64,000 nucleotides of DNA from Stachybotrys elegans (lineage: Eukaryota > Ascomycota > Sordariomycetes > Hypocreales > Stachybotryaceae): NCBI GenBank assembly GCA_020746835.1, contig JAGPNK010000016.1:124001-188000 (forward strand). The letters are read 5' to 3'. The position numbers and the translations under genes were made by a program. The notes below the pieces were generated by a model. The model was not told where the DNA came from and ran no database searches. It saw only the letters and a program-made list of their open reading frames with translations. This document shows, piece by piece, positions 20,591 to 30,835 of this stretch. The first letter of the stretch is position 1; each line of letters opens with the position of its first letter.

Positions 20591-23500
20591 ATGCGCCGAC
20601 GTGTCAAGGCACTTTTCTCCCATGAGGGCCGGGCGGATCCAAAGCCACCCCGGTCAGCGAAGTCTTCGGGTCAAGATGGCTCTGCACTGTCCGAAGTATC
20701 ACAAAGCTCTCCATCTGTTTCTGCCCAAGAATCCTCGTCTGTTGGGCCGCTACCCGCTGCTCATGCCAATTTGCCAGCTCCGAATGAACCAGAGCCGGAC
20801 CACGATCCGTCACTGTGGAACCGTGCGTATAAGGCGTTACGCGACGAGCAGCTGGAGATGGTGAATGCGTACGAGACGCTCCTTTCGAGCGAGATTCTGA
20901 GCACTAATTGTGGGAAACCCTTCTTGCCTTTTTGGCCACGAGCTAACACATGAGGAGTAATGCTATTCGGACGACCTGTTCTTGCTATCCGGACGATCTG
21001 CTAGCCTCGACTATATATATAACAGTTCGTTTGTCCCTGGTATATGTAGGTCGTCCAACAAGCAAGAATTCGTCGTCCGAATAGCACCGCTCTATACGAT
21101 AGCCGCAGCACCGCCCACCCAAGGCCAGACTGAGGAACCAGAGCACACCACCAATCTCATCAGCAGCGATCCGGACCTGCGCCGAGACCAACTCGCAATG
21201 ATCTTGAATAAGGGTCTTCAGCAAGCCAACGGAAACAAGACCACATATCGCATTTTTGGCCATGAGTTCGTTCTGCGAGATCAAATTTCTAATGCTGCCA
21301 AATTTATCGAAGCTTCCAAATTTATCATCAGCGAGGCTGTAAAGGCATCGCCTGAAGCATCCATTGCTTGGGCCGGTGTCTCTATCCTCCTGCCATTATT
21401 GACGAACTACTCTGTAGCGGAGGAAGCAAACAGCGATGGGCTGGCATACATTATCTCTCGCGCCAGCTATTACGTCCAGCTCGAGCTGATCCTGCGGGCA
21501 ACACACAACGTAGCCCAGCTGCAGCGAGAATTCGAAAAGCACATCGTCGACCTATACAAGCATATGCTCGAGTTTCAGGTCATGACTGTTCTGCGACTAT
21601 ACCGGGGACGGCTATCCAGGCTAGCAAGAGACATTGGTCGCGATGAAGATTGGGAGGGAATGCTCTCAAAGGTCAAAGACTTGGAGGAGATGATTCGAAA
21701 AGAGTCCAACAACGTGAGCATCATGACGTCCCGAAATAATCTTGAAGACATGAAAAAGACCGCGGAACAACATTATAAGGAGATGCAATCCCTTTTATCT
21801 GTGGCAAAGCAGCATTTGCAAGTCTCGGAGCAGCAACGCGATGTCGCGTCCCAGCATTTGGCTGAGCATCGGCGCACAAAGTGAGTCACAAATCTCCCGT
21901 CGTCGAGCCGACATGGTTTGATCTACACGTCCCTTGTCCACCCACCAAGCTTGCAACTCCCTGTGGCCCTCTGCAAGTCTGCAGCTCAATAACCTCAGTA
22001 TCCGGCGCCCTCTGCAGCTGGTTGCGCCGCAGGGGTTGTCATTTCGGAAAACGAGGATGGTAGAGCCATATACTGACAATAATCAGCCAAATACTTGAGA
22101 ACCAACGTCTAGGCCTTCCTGAAGTCCCCGAGGCTCGCTACGACAGCGCAAATGTCCAAGATAGCCCAAAGTGTGAACCCGGTACTCGAGCACGTATCCA
22201 GCAAGTTATCACCGACTGGGCAGACCAAGACTTGACCGAGCACTTTTACTGGCTTGTTGGCCCTGCGGGAACTGGTAAATCTACTATTGCACGTACTATT
22301 GCCGATTCATTGGCCAGCCAGAAACGCCTTGCTGCGGGCTACTTTTTCAGAAGAGGAGATCAAGGACGAAATGACACGGCTCGCTTCTTCGCCACCCTCG
22401 CTGCGCAGATGGCTGATACCGTCCCTCATTTCAAGAGCTGCCTCCGGCAAGTTTTGCACGACCAGGATCCAAGCTCAATGGAAAAGAAGGGCCTGAGCTT
22501 CCAGTTCGACAATCTCCTGTGGCTTCCATTTGAGAGCTTTGACCCTGTTCACATGGGCCACTCAAACAAGATCATCATCATTGATGCTTTGGACGAGTGT
22601 GAGAGGCTCGATCATCTTCCACAGGTATTGGCGTTGCTATCAAAACTATGCAGCAAACATGAGTTACGGGTTCGAGTCTTGTTCACTAGCAGGCCTACTG
22701 GAACGATTGATGACGCCTTCGAACCTTTTCTGGAGGCAAAGACAGTACGAAGGCTTGAGCTTCAGACTGCCTTTTCGGAGGATACGAAGAGCGATATCCA
22801 TACTTTTCTGCACAGAAAATTCAAAGACATTCGGAAGAAATGCAAGATTCAGCAAGACCCCTGGCCTGCCTCTGAGGATTTGGATCGATTGGTTCAGCTG
22901 GCCACAAGTCCTAAACCTCTTTTCATTTATGCTGCTACCCTTTGTCGGTTTGTCTACGACGGAAAGTCGGGACCTGCAAAGAAGAAGCTAGAACTGTGGC
23001 TTGCGCAATGCGACGAGAACAAGTCCCAACTTGATCAGATGTACGAGCCTATTCTTGACCAAGTGTTCCTCGGAGGTTATGAGCAGAATAGCGCCCAGCC
23101 GCTGCTGTTCCTACACGCTCTGGTCATCCTTGCGACACCAGTTCCCGCTGCATCTCTGGCCTCTCTCCTTGAATTAGATATGGACGACGTTGGGTGGTGT
23201 CTTTTGGACTTGCATGCAGTGTTGGATATAACCAGCCCTCTCAACCCTAGCGAACCCATACGGTTGCTCCACAAGTCGTTCAGCGACTTCCTGCTCGGTT
23301 CAGATGAAACCGGGACAAGTCGTTATCGAGCAGACGAAAGGGAAATTCACCACAGCCTGGCGAAGAACTGCATCCGCAGAATGAAGTTGCATCTCAAGCA
23401 AGACATCTGCGACATACAGCAGCTGGGCTTGTCCCGAGATAAGATTGGCGAAGGCGTCATCAGGGAGAAGATACCTGTCGATCTCGAGTATGCCTGCCTT

Positions 23501-26334
23501 TACTGGGTTCATCACTTTGTACGCAGCAAGCGATGCCTTGATGATGATGATTGCGCTTTCCTATATGAGCACTTCCTGCACTGGCTAGAGGCACTATCGC
23601 TTCTCGGCCGGATTCCAGATGGAGGCACTGCCATTCGAGATCTGGCTGAGTTCACCAAAGTTTGTACGCCCTTCTCAAGATGCGCGAGCTTCGAAACTGA
23701 TCCGTGTAGGAGTTTGACCAAATACCGGAGGAATTGGTCGACTTTGTGCAAGATGCCGGCAGGCTCATTACCAAGTTTGGTATCATCATTGCCGAGGCGC
23801 CCCTACAAATCTATGCGTCTCTGCTTTTGTTCTCTCCAGCTGCGAGCAAAGTGCGGCAGAGATTGTGGAGTCAACGTCTACCGGCCAATGCTCGTGTTGA
23901 AGGTGTACGTTCTGATTGGAACGCCCTCTTGCAGAGGATTGAGGACGGCAATATCGGCAATATCGCATTCTCGCCAGATTGTCGGCTTATAGCATATACA
24001 GCTGGATATCCGGATATGACAATTCGACTATGGGATGTTACGGCTGGAACACGCCAGGGGACGCTTGAGCAACCCAGCTCAAACAAGTTCATCGCTGCAA
24101 TCGCCTTCTCGCCAAACGGAAAGTTTTTGGCTTCAGCGAGAGATGGTGATTTCATTCGAGTCTGGGACCTGACGACCAGGTCGCAGAAGCTGACGCTTCA
24201 AGGCTCTTGTTGTCTTGATGAGAGTATCCTCACAATGGTGTACTTGAGAGACATCGCAGCCATGTCGTCAGCAGGAACAATCCGAATCTGGGATTCAGAA
24301 ACCGGAGTATGTCAACAAGTCTACAATTCAAAAGATGATGACGCAGAGGAACAAGATGCTTCAGGTTTTCACAGACCGGTGTTCTCTCCTGATGGCAGGC
24401 TTGTGGCATTTCATCGTGGCTTTGGCGTAAAGCTATGGGATCTGGCTGGGAGCGAGCCTCAGCGCCTATCACTTTCAGGAACAGGCCCGAGAAATGACAC
24501 TCATAGTATTGCCCTTTCTTCGAATCTCCTGGCATCCATCTCCAAAGATAGGCAAGTCCGCGTTTGGAACGTGCCGGCTGGTACCATTCACAGCACCTTT
24601 GAGGTTTCCGATTTCGATTTCGTCGATAACGGAAGATTTTCGAATGGGTTTGCCATATCGCCCAATGGCCAGTATATAGCATGCGGGATAGCATACGGTG
24701 GTGAAGTCCAGCTCTGGAATTCGACAACCGGTATGCGCGAATGTACCATCGAAACTCACTGTACTATGGTCATCAATTTCTCTCCGGACGGCCAACTTGT
24801 GGCATTGCAATCTAGCGATCCCAGTGCAGAAATCTGGAGCGTACCTCTGAGCATAACGAAACAATCCCAAGATCATAGGGGCCGCGTCGATGAAATTGCT
24901 CTTTCCCCCGACAAAAGACTTTTAGCAGAGCTATCAAGCAGTGGTACAGTCTGCCTTCGCGATGCATCTACACTTTCGCTTCTGAAGAAATTCACCTTGT
25001 TTCAAGGCGATGGTAAAACCACAGGCAGGGAGTTCGATTTTTCACCACACAAGATGCTCAAGTTTTCACGGGACAAGCTGCTCAAGCCTTCACGGGACAA
25101 GATGCTCAAGTTTTCACGGGACCAGAAGCTTCTAGCGGTGTACCGTGACACACCTAGGGCGATCGAAGTTTTCAATTTGGAAACAGGTATGGTGGATCGG
25201 ATAGTTGACCAAACGAACGATTTCAACTGGATTGAAGAAGTTGTTTGTGCATCGGATGGGAAATTGATGGCGGCTGTCTGGAACGAGCATGAAATTGCGC
25301 TTTTCCGCGCTGGGGAGACTTGTCACATCTTGAAACCTCGCGGAAGGTTCGTCTACCAACTTGCCTTCTCATTCAACGGCCAAACCTTGGCTTCAGCATC
25401 ACAGACCGACAACACCATTCAACTCTGGGATACTCGCAGGGGAACGTGTCTGCTTACAATTGATGTTCCTGCAAATCATACGCTGGACAGTTTAAAGTTC
25501 TCGCCTGATGGCCTATATATTGCGGCTGTCTTAGAACCCATCACCTTCTCTCCGCAGCAAATGACTTGGTGGGATGTAGCCACGGGTGTGCAGGTAGGAA
25601 ATCTCAAAGGCCGGTTTTTTTTCTACGCTCTATCACCTCATACCCATCTCTTAGCCGTTCAAGCCCGGCATAGATATCTAGAGGTAGGAGATTTCCACAA
25701 GCTGGAAATTTATGATCTCCGAACAGTCGAGTGCCGGCGAACACTGGAAAGTCCCGATTCTGGAATCCGACATGTGGTCTTCTCGCCAAATGGTTTGCTT
25801 GTAGCAGTGGTCCGTTATGATGCGACCATATGGCTCTGGCATACAACAACAGGTGAACACCTTCAAGCCTTTAAAGGTCATGACGGTCATATCACACGGA
25901 TAAAATTCTCGCCTGATGGAAAGTTGATCGCGGCAGTCCACGAAAAGACGATCTGGCTGTGGAGCGTAACAACACGCACCAGACCACAGATCATTCAGCT
26001 TCCGACCGGCTTTCTGAGGGAGATTGACTTCCTGGAAGATCAGCTTGTGACGTACATGTCACAAGATGAGCTTGACTGGTCCTATGGCATCTGGGGTTGT
26101 GCCGAGACATCACTCCAATATCGCACCCATCGCATCGAAGCCTCTCCCGAAACACCTTTGGATGAAGCCATTTTCGAACTTGGCTTTAACGCGTCCGGAA
26201 GTTGGATTACTAGAGGTCCTACAAAAATCATATGGCTTCCTCAAGAGTATCGTCATAATTGGATATCCATCCGAACCTATTCCGCGATTTACATCCCCTG
26301 GGAAGAACGGTCGATAGTTTTTCATATCACATGA
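20591..26334 (+). CDS. NACHT-WD40 receptor (fungal NLR)
   Basis: This STAND NTPase belongs to the family of fungal NLR receptors that includes HET-E/HET-D-like incompatibility proteins; they sense a ligand through a repeat domain and trigger a response, often cell death. The model is 20591-20909, 21109-21880, 22087-23659 and 23710-26334, for 1762 residues. A Ser-rich head leads into the NACHT-associated N-terminal domain (about residues 70-365; LRRDQLAMILNKGLQ, then EASIAWAGVSILLPLLTN). The NACHT domain has Walker A GPAGTGKST near residue 422 and Walker B IIIIDALDECE. About ten or more WD40 blades follow from residue 960 (IAFSPD, LWDV motifs). The blades are diverged from each other, unlike the near-identical repeats of HET-E. 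Introns 2 and 3 are sound. Intron 1 has a weak donor (GTGGGA) and carries a MITE; phase is kept, but this junction is the least certain part and the N-terminus might be damaged. Confidence 0.82.
20961..21086. mobile_element. MITE-like element of 126 bp
   Basis: The ends are inverted copies: the first 15 bases, TGCTATTCGGACGAC, are repeated exactly in reverse complement at the other end, and the inverted match continues to about 39 bp with eight mismatches (second block TTCTTGCT, third GGACGA). The middle is AT-rich (TATATATATAA). No coding capacity is present. I could not define a target duplication with confidence. The element lies inside the first intron of the NACHT-WD40 gene. Confidence 0.8.
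25051..25122 (+). repeat. in-frame 24-bp tandem repeat, three copies, in a WD40 blade
   Basis: Three consecutive 24-bp units encode KMLKFSRD, KLLKPSRD and KMLKFSRD, followed by QKLLAVYRD. The unit copies the strand that corresponds to FSPDGKLLAV of a WD40 blade. The first and third units are identical in DNA. Confidence 0.9.
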
Positions 26335-26405
26335 TTTCAATTTGAATCGACAAGAACGTCCATTTGCAACATGTAAAAGTCGGATGTGATTTTAGTTTCC
26401 CTGCT

Positions 26406-26513
26406 CAGGGATAATTAAGGCTTACTGCTGCAGCATACGAGAGAGCTCGAGAGGGTCTGTTTAAGAGAGCGATGACATGCCAACGGTGCGTTCGGCCTGA
26501 CAGGAATAAGATT
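26406..26513 (+). repeat. long-range direct repeat, copy 1
   Basis: About 100 bp starting CAGGGATAATTAAGGCTTAC and ending GAATAAGATT, closely matched at 30698-30794 in the same orientation; the shared blocks include GAGGGTCTGTTTAAGAGAG and ACATGCCAACGGTGCGTTCG. It lies just downstream of the NACHT-WD40 gene. Confidence 0.85.
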
Positions 26514-26558
26514 TGGGAAAGAAATCGATTTGGATCCAATAGTCATTTCATTCAAAGA

Positions 26559-27176
26559 TCAATGGTCACTCGCCGTTACAAGTTCAACTAATCCGACGAT
26601 AGCGAGGACAGCGATTCCCAAAGACGTAGCTAATTTCCTATCCAGCATCCCTGCCAAGAAGGAACAATGGTCACAAGTGTGTGACACGTAGAACTGACAC
26701 CAAGCAAATCCCCTTAGATTCCACATCTGAAAGCCTTTCGCCTTCTTCGAGGATGACAATATCACCGACGTCCACGCTGCGGTAAGACCTAGTAACGAGG
26801 GCTTCGGTGACGGGCGAGGGAATACTGTCGCTGGCGGGCTTTGATATAGCGTGTCCGCTTTCGTGTATTAGACCTGCTGGTTTCGACTGACTGCTTGATC
26901 CCCCGTCGCCGCTAGGATTTGACTCAACGGTCGAAAATGAGATCCGACGCGCTGGGACTAAAAGCATGCCGTTGGGGTTCACAAAAACCGCTCTAGGTCC
27001 AAAGACGGCTTTCCTGACGATGCGTAGTGCTTTGCGCCTCGCCCACATGTATAGCCAGTCTTTTTGAGGCCGTGGTGAATACTGAGGACTTGAAGCAACG
27101 ATTGTAAACATACCTTCACATCATAAAGTGCCTTGGCAAGCTTGGCGGCGGCTGTCGGCAGATTTGGCAGCCTCAA
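26559..27176 (-). CDS. possible gene, unrecognised, structure unresolved
   Basis: Coding-like frames occur on this strand: a segment KALRIVRKAVFGPRAVFVNP, a Ser-rich linker, then VDVGDIVILEEGERLSDVE, and lastly a segment with one hydrophobic helix (LATSLGIAVLAIVGLVELV) before a stop at 26559. They look like parts of one protein with a C-terminal membrane anchor, but they lie in more than one frame and I could not find introns that join them in phase. It may be a multi-exon gene or a decayed one. I recognise no domain. It is divergent from the 620-residue gene that starts at 27579. Confidence 0.3.
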
Positions 27177-27578
27177 ACCCCTGGGAATCTGGCACTGAGG
27201 CCATTTCCTCGAAGGGGAAGAAGAAATTGAAACCCCTGATATGAAGACTCTGTACTGCAGTAAGGTAGACTAAGTCGCACTTGCGGCCCAAAGTGGTCAG
27301 ATGATCACAGACGCAATTCCTACAACTAATTTGTCGGTCAAGCGTCAGTCATATTCAATGATGACTGTGACCAGGCAAATCAGGAAGGCAAATGAGGGGT
27401 CTTTCCCACTAGCCCCCTACGGCCAGCTTAAGGCTTTTTGCAGTCTTAGCCACGGGACTTTGCGGGGACTGCGAAGACGGCCGGTTTTGTGCTTGGGCAG
27501 ATTGGGCCACTACGACAGTCAATAAACACCCAGAAAACAAACGTTGAAGTTCCTGCCCACTCTTTTCAACGTACCCAG

Positions 27579-29441
27579 ATGGACCCCCTCGTAGAATCTA
27601 GCACGCCCTCTCTAGCAAACCAACAAACAGTAACGGCAGAGTCCCTCTACGATGGACCCGAGGTCGACTCTGTCTTCTCCAGCAGCGTTTCGCGATGGCG
27701 AGCGGCGCTTGCCCGTGCGAAATCAAGTTCCAAATTTCCAAAGGCGAGCTTGGATTTGAGGAAATGCCTCCGCGACATCCCCAAGTTACCTCCCAGAATC
27801 CCCCCTGAAGCCAGGTATATCGAGGGGCATTCGACATGGCGCAACGCCGACCCTTCATGCTCTATGCGCACAAGAAAAGAAAAGTCCAAGAGAATATTTC
27901 TAACAAAGCTTCACCCCACGATATGTAACGCATCGGCTTCTTGCAGCTTCCGGACTTGGGAGGGGCGGACTAACAATGGCCTTGCTTTACTAACGTTGGG
28001 CTGGGCATATATCCTAAGCGCAGAGCTTGCCCAAAGGCAAGGTTTACGGATGGAATACGGCCAACTACATGGAAGGCCAGACTCCACGGCATGGCTAGAC
28101 CTCAGCTACGCTTCTGCCAAGGAGTTCAGGTGGTGGATGGCCATTGCCAGCCGCGACGTTGGCTGGTCTGTCGCTGGTGGCAGAATTTCGCCGTGGGCAG
28201 TTTCTGTCGGCGATATTGGGGTTGATATTTCGGCAAGTGGTGCAGAAATCCAGCAACCACCGACGTCTTATGAAGCGGCATGCTACCTGTCGAGACTGTG
28301 TCATGCCTACGATTTAGGTAGTCAGGCCTCAGCAGCACTTGCGGCAGCCCTCACCATACCGCTCCATGCTACTACCGCCCCTTTCAAGGCCGTCAGCATT
28401 GAGCTGCCTCGAGCCAACTTGGTTGCTCGTATTAGCTATCCTCACTCGGAACAGCCCCCGGCCGAGTTCGGTGCGATTGGCTACTACCTGACACTGAGCC
28501 TTTGTGCTTGGGCTACAGGACCGTCATTATGGAGTGTCTTCTGGGCCCAAGACATTCCATGCAACTTAGTCGGTGCATGGGTAGTACCCATTGCTCAGCT
28601 CCTCGAACCAATCATTATTAATAATGACATGGAACTCCTGGCGAAAGTGCTGTCAATAAACAACGTTTCGCCATTATGGCTTGGCATCGCGCTCTGTGGG
28701 CGGGGAGCCATCATCAACTGCATACTGCCTTCGCTGACGAAACTGCGGGATTACCCTTTCTTTCGACCTGATATTGACGCTGCTGCCTGGACAGGTGCAG
28801 CTCAGTCGTTCTTCAATAGCCCGCAGACGTCGCTGGGGAGCGATGGTACGGTATCAAGAGCGGACGTCTGGCGTTTGAGGCGCGAATGCTCAGACAGCTA
28901 CTTGGACGACACATTCTCACACCCGCCGCCCTATGGCTGGCCTCCTTTCGGCAAAATGCATGCTACCGATGTCGAACATGAGATTCTTGAACACCTTTCC
29001 TGTTCGCATGAATGGAGGTATCTCCATTGGAACTGGAGGTTGGGCGGGACGGACAAGGGGTTCCTTGTGAACGAACTATCTGACCATCAGTTGCCGAAGT
29101 CAAGCAGGAACCAGCCTCAGGCCGCGAATTGGACTGCTACTACCCCGAAACACGGCATCAACACCGAAGAACGCGTGCTCATTCACCGCCTATCGGAGAT
29201 AGCCACAAAAGCCGTCTTCTGGTGGGCGCGCGGGCAAGTGGAGAGAGGGTTGGGTACAATTGTCCCTCGCAGGATTGGGACCGATGAAGCGGTAGAAGAT
29301 GACAAGCAGCCCCGCCACATGGAACGCAGTCTCATCCTCCGATGGCTCAGGACAATCGAATCTCCCAAGCAGGAAGCCGTGTCTGATGCCCAGGTGTCAG
29401 GTGACGACACCGATCTGACAACCCAGGGGCTGATTCGATAA
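27579..29441 (+). CDS. 620-residue uncharacterised fungal protein
   Basis: One uninterrupted exon from ATG 27579 to 29441. The frame has no earlier ATG. The N-terminal third is basic and Ser-rich (SRWRAALARAKSSSKF). The middle has the segment NNGLALLTLGWAYILSAELA and several Trp-rich stretches (EFRWWMAIASRDVGW, SLWSVFWAQD), and the C-terminal part includes HEWRYLHWNWRLGG and the helix LIHRLSEIATKAVFWWARGQ. I do not recognise a named domain. The long open frame with normal amino-acid use argues that the gene is real. It lies between two direct repeats (26406 and 30698). Confidence 0.75.
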   Translation: MDPLVESSTPSLANQQTVTAESLYDGPEVDSVFSSSVSRWRAALARAKSSSKFPKASLDLRKCLRDIPKLPPRIPPEARYIEGHSTWRNADPSCSMRTRKEKSKRIFLTKLHPTICNASASCSFRTWEGRTNNGLALLTLGWAYILSAELAQRQGLRMEYGQLHGRPDSTAWLDLSYASAKEFRWWMAIASRDVGWSVAGGRISPWAVSVGDIGVDISASGAEIQQPPTSYEAACYLSRLCHAYDLGSQASAALAAALTIPLHATTAPFKAVSIELPRANLVARISYPHSEQPPAEFGAIGYYLTLSLCAWATGPSLWSVFWAQDIPCNLVGAWVVPIAQLLEPIIINNDMELLAKVLSINNVSPLWLGIALCGRGAIINCILPSLTKLRDYPFFRPDIDAAAWTGAAQSFFNSPQTSLGSDGTVSRADVWRLRRECSDSYLDDTFSHPPPYGWPPFGKMHATDVEHEILEHLSCSHEWRYLHWNWRLGGTDKGFLVNELSDHQLPKSSRNQPQAANWTATTPKHGINTEERVLIHRLSEIATKAVFWWARGQVERGLGTIVPRRIGTDEAVEDDKQPRHMERSLILRWLRTIESPKQEAVSDAQVSGDDTDLTTQGLIR

Positions 29442-29878
29442 GGGGCTATCGTTCACCCCCCCTCCGCTTCATTCCCTGACGTATCGAACGTCATCTAGCA
29501 GCTCCAGCAAGCCAACATGAGAGGTAGCGCCAGAGAAATGGTTCGTGGTTAGCATCCATCAAAGCAGCAAGAACCAGGATCCCAAGAAGGCGCAATCCCA
29601 AGAAAAGCAGTTGAGCTAGATGGTTCTGCCTGGAGTGCGGAAGATTTAAACATGGCTTTAACTCTTATCTGCGGTTTAGCACTAGGTTGATGACGCGGCA
29701 GGATAACTACTGCACGTACCTAACTTGGATATCTTGATTGGAGGCAGCCATCGGAGGTTACGGACCTCTTGAAGTTGGCGTGGCGGCATTCCAGTGAGAG
29801 GCTACACGCCACTAGAAAATACACAATGAGGCAGGGCATTGAGACTGCGCCGGGTCGCGAAATCGCGAGTGGGTTCTG
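29442..29878. other. intergenic
   Basis: Downstream flank of the 620-residue gene. I see no gene or repeat. Confidence 0.4.
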
Positions 29879-30175
29879 CTAGTAGCCAAAGTAGACAAAG
29901 CTGTCTGCATGGCAGTTGCGAGTCACCGTTGGTGATTGATATGCGCATTGCGGAGTGCACTTTGAGCAGGGGGTGTTGTTAATATGTTGAACAACCTGCC
30001 TCGCACATTTGCTCCTCCTCTTCGGGCAATGGTATACCTTTGGCTTGTGCGCAGATGAATTGAGATGGGTATTCAAGGCATCCACCCTAGTAAACTCCCG
30101 GTGGCATATATAGCATTCCCAGCTGGAGCCCTTGAATGCATGTCTAGTGACCAAACGCCAGATAACCCACGACAA
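29879..30175 (-). pseudogene. C2H2 zinc-finger gene fragment
   Basis: The frame encodes one good C2H2 finger (WECYICHREF, then LNTHLNSSAH, then KVYHCP) of the type found near the start of fungal multi-finger proteins with CYLCHREF-like motifs. The frame has no ATG before the finger, and after VYHCPKRR the next finger is not formed: only scattered Cys residues remain before the stop at 29879. I read it as a relic rather than a gene. Confidence 0.55.
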
Positions 30176-30697
30176 GTCACTTGGAGTGAGAGCCCATCTT
30201 CATCTTCAGTCCTATAAAGCCCCACGCCGAGATTTTGACAACAAGGCACCCGCAGTTGGCTACACCCATGCAGATGGAACTCTCAAGATGTGCGCCACCC
30301 GATAGAGCCATCCGCGCTGGGAGGGGAACCTGCGTACGTGACGACCCAGGTTGATTCTTGGAGTTTGACTGGTAATCCGGACGTTTTCCGGAAAGGGGCT
30401 GCTATATATCGAAACGGCAGAGATTGGCGAAGAAAAGAGACGAGGCTATCGAGTGTGCCGACAAGCTAGCTAGAGAAGAAGCCAACGGCCTAGGTCTCAG
30501 CTTTGCAAAGCGTAGCATCGTGCGAATACGGAGCCAACACACAACCATACATCACGGATCGAACAGAACGCTGTATCTTGACGGTTCTACTACCTCCGCC
30601 CACCAGAGAGACGTCTCGATCGGTAAACGGCACATGCCCTTCGTAGAGGCAAGCTCTGCCTCGAGGACACGTCAATCAGATGTAGGGGAAGTAGCAT
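30176..30697. other. intergenic, no clear feature
   Basis: About 520 bp. A frame at 30424-30783 is open, but shows no domain and overlaps the 30698 repeat. Confidence 0.4.
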
Positions 30698-30794
30698 CAG
30701 GGATAATTAAGGCTTACTGCAGGGGCCAGAGGGTCTGTTTAAGAGAGGGATGGACTGACATGCCAACGGTGCGTTCGGCCTGAAGAATAAGATT
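30698..30794 (+). repeat. long-range direct repeat, copy 2
   Basis: The second copy of the repeat at 26406-26513. It ends about 40 bp before the first recognisable codon of the broken transporter, so it marks the point where that gene's 5' end is lost. Confidence 0.85.
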
Positions 30795-30835
30795 GACTTT
30801 TAATGTTGTGATTGAGGAAGAAACATGTGGATCCC

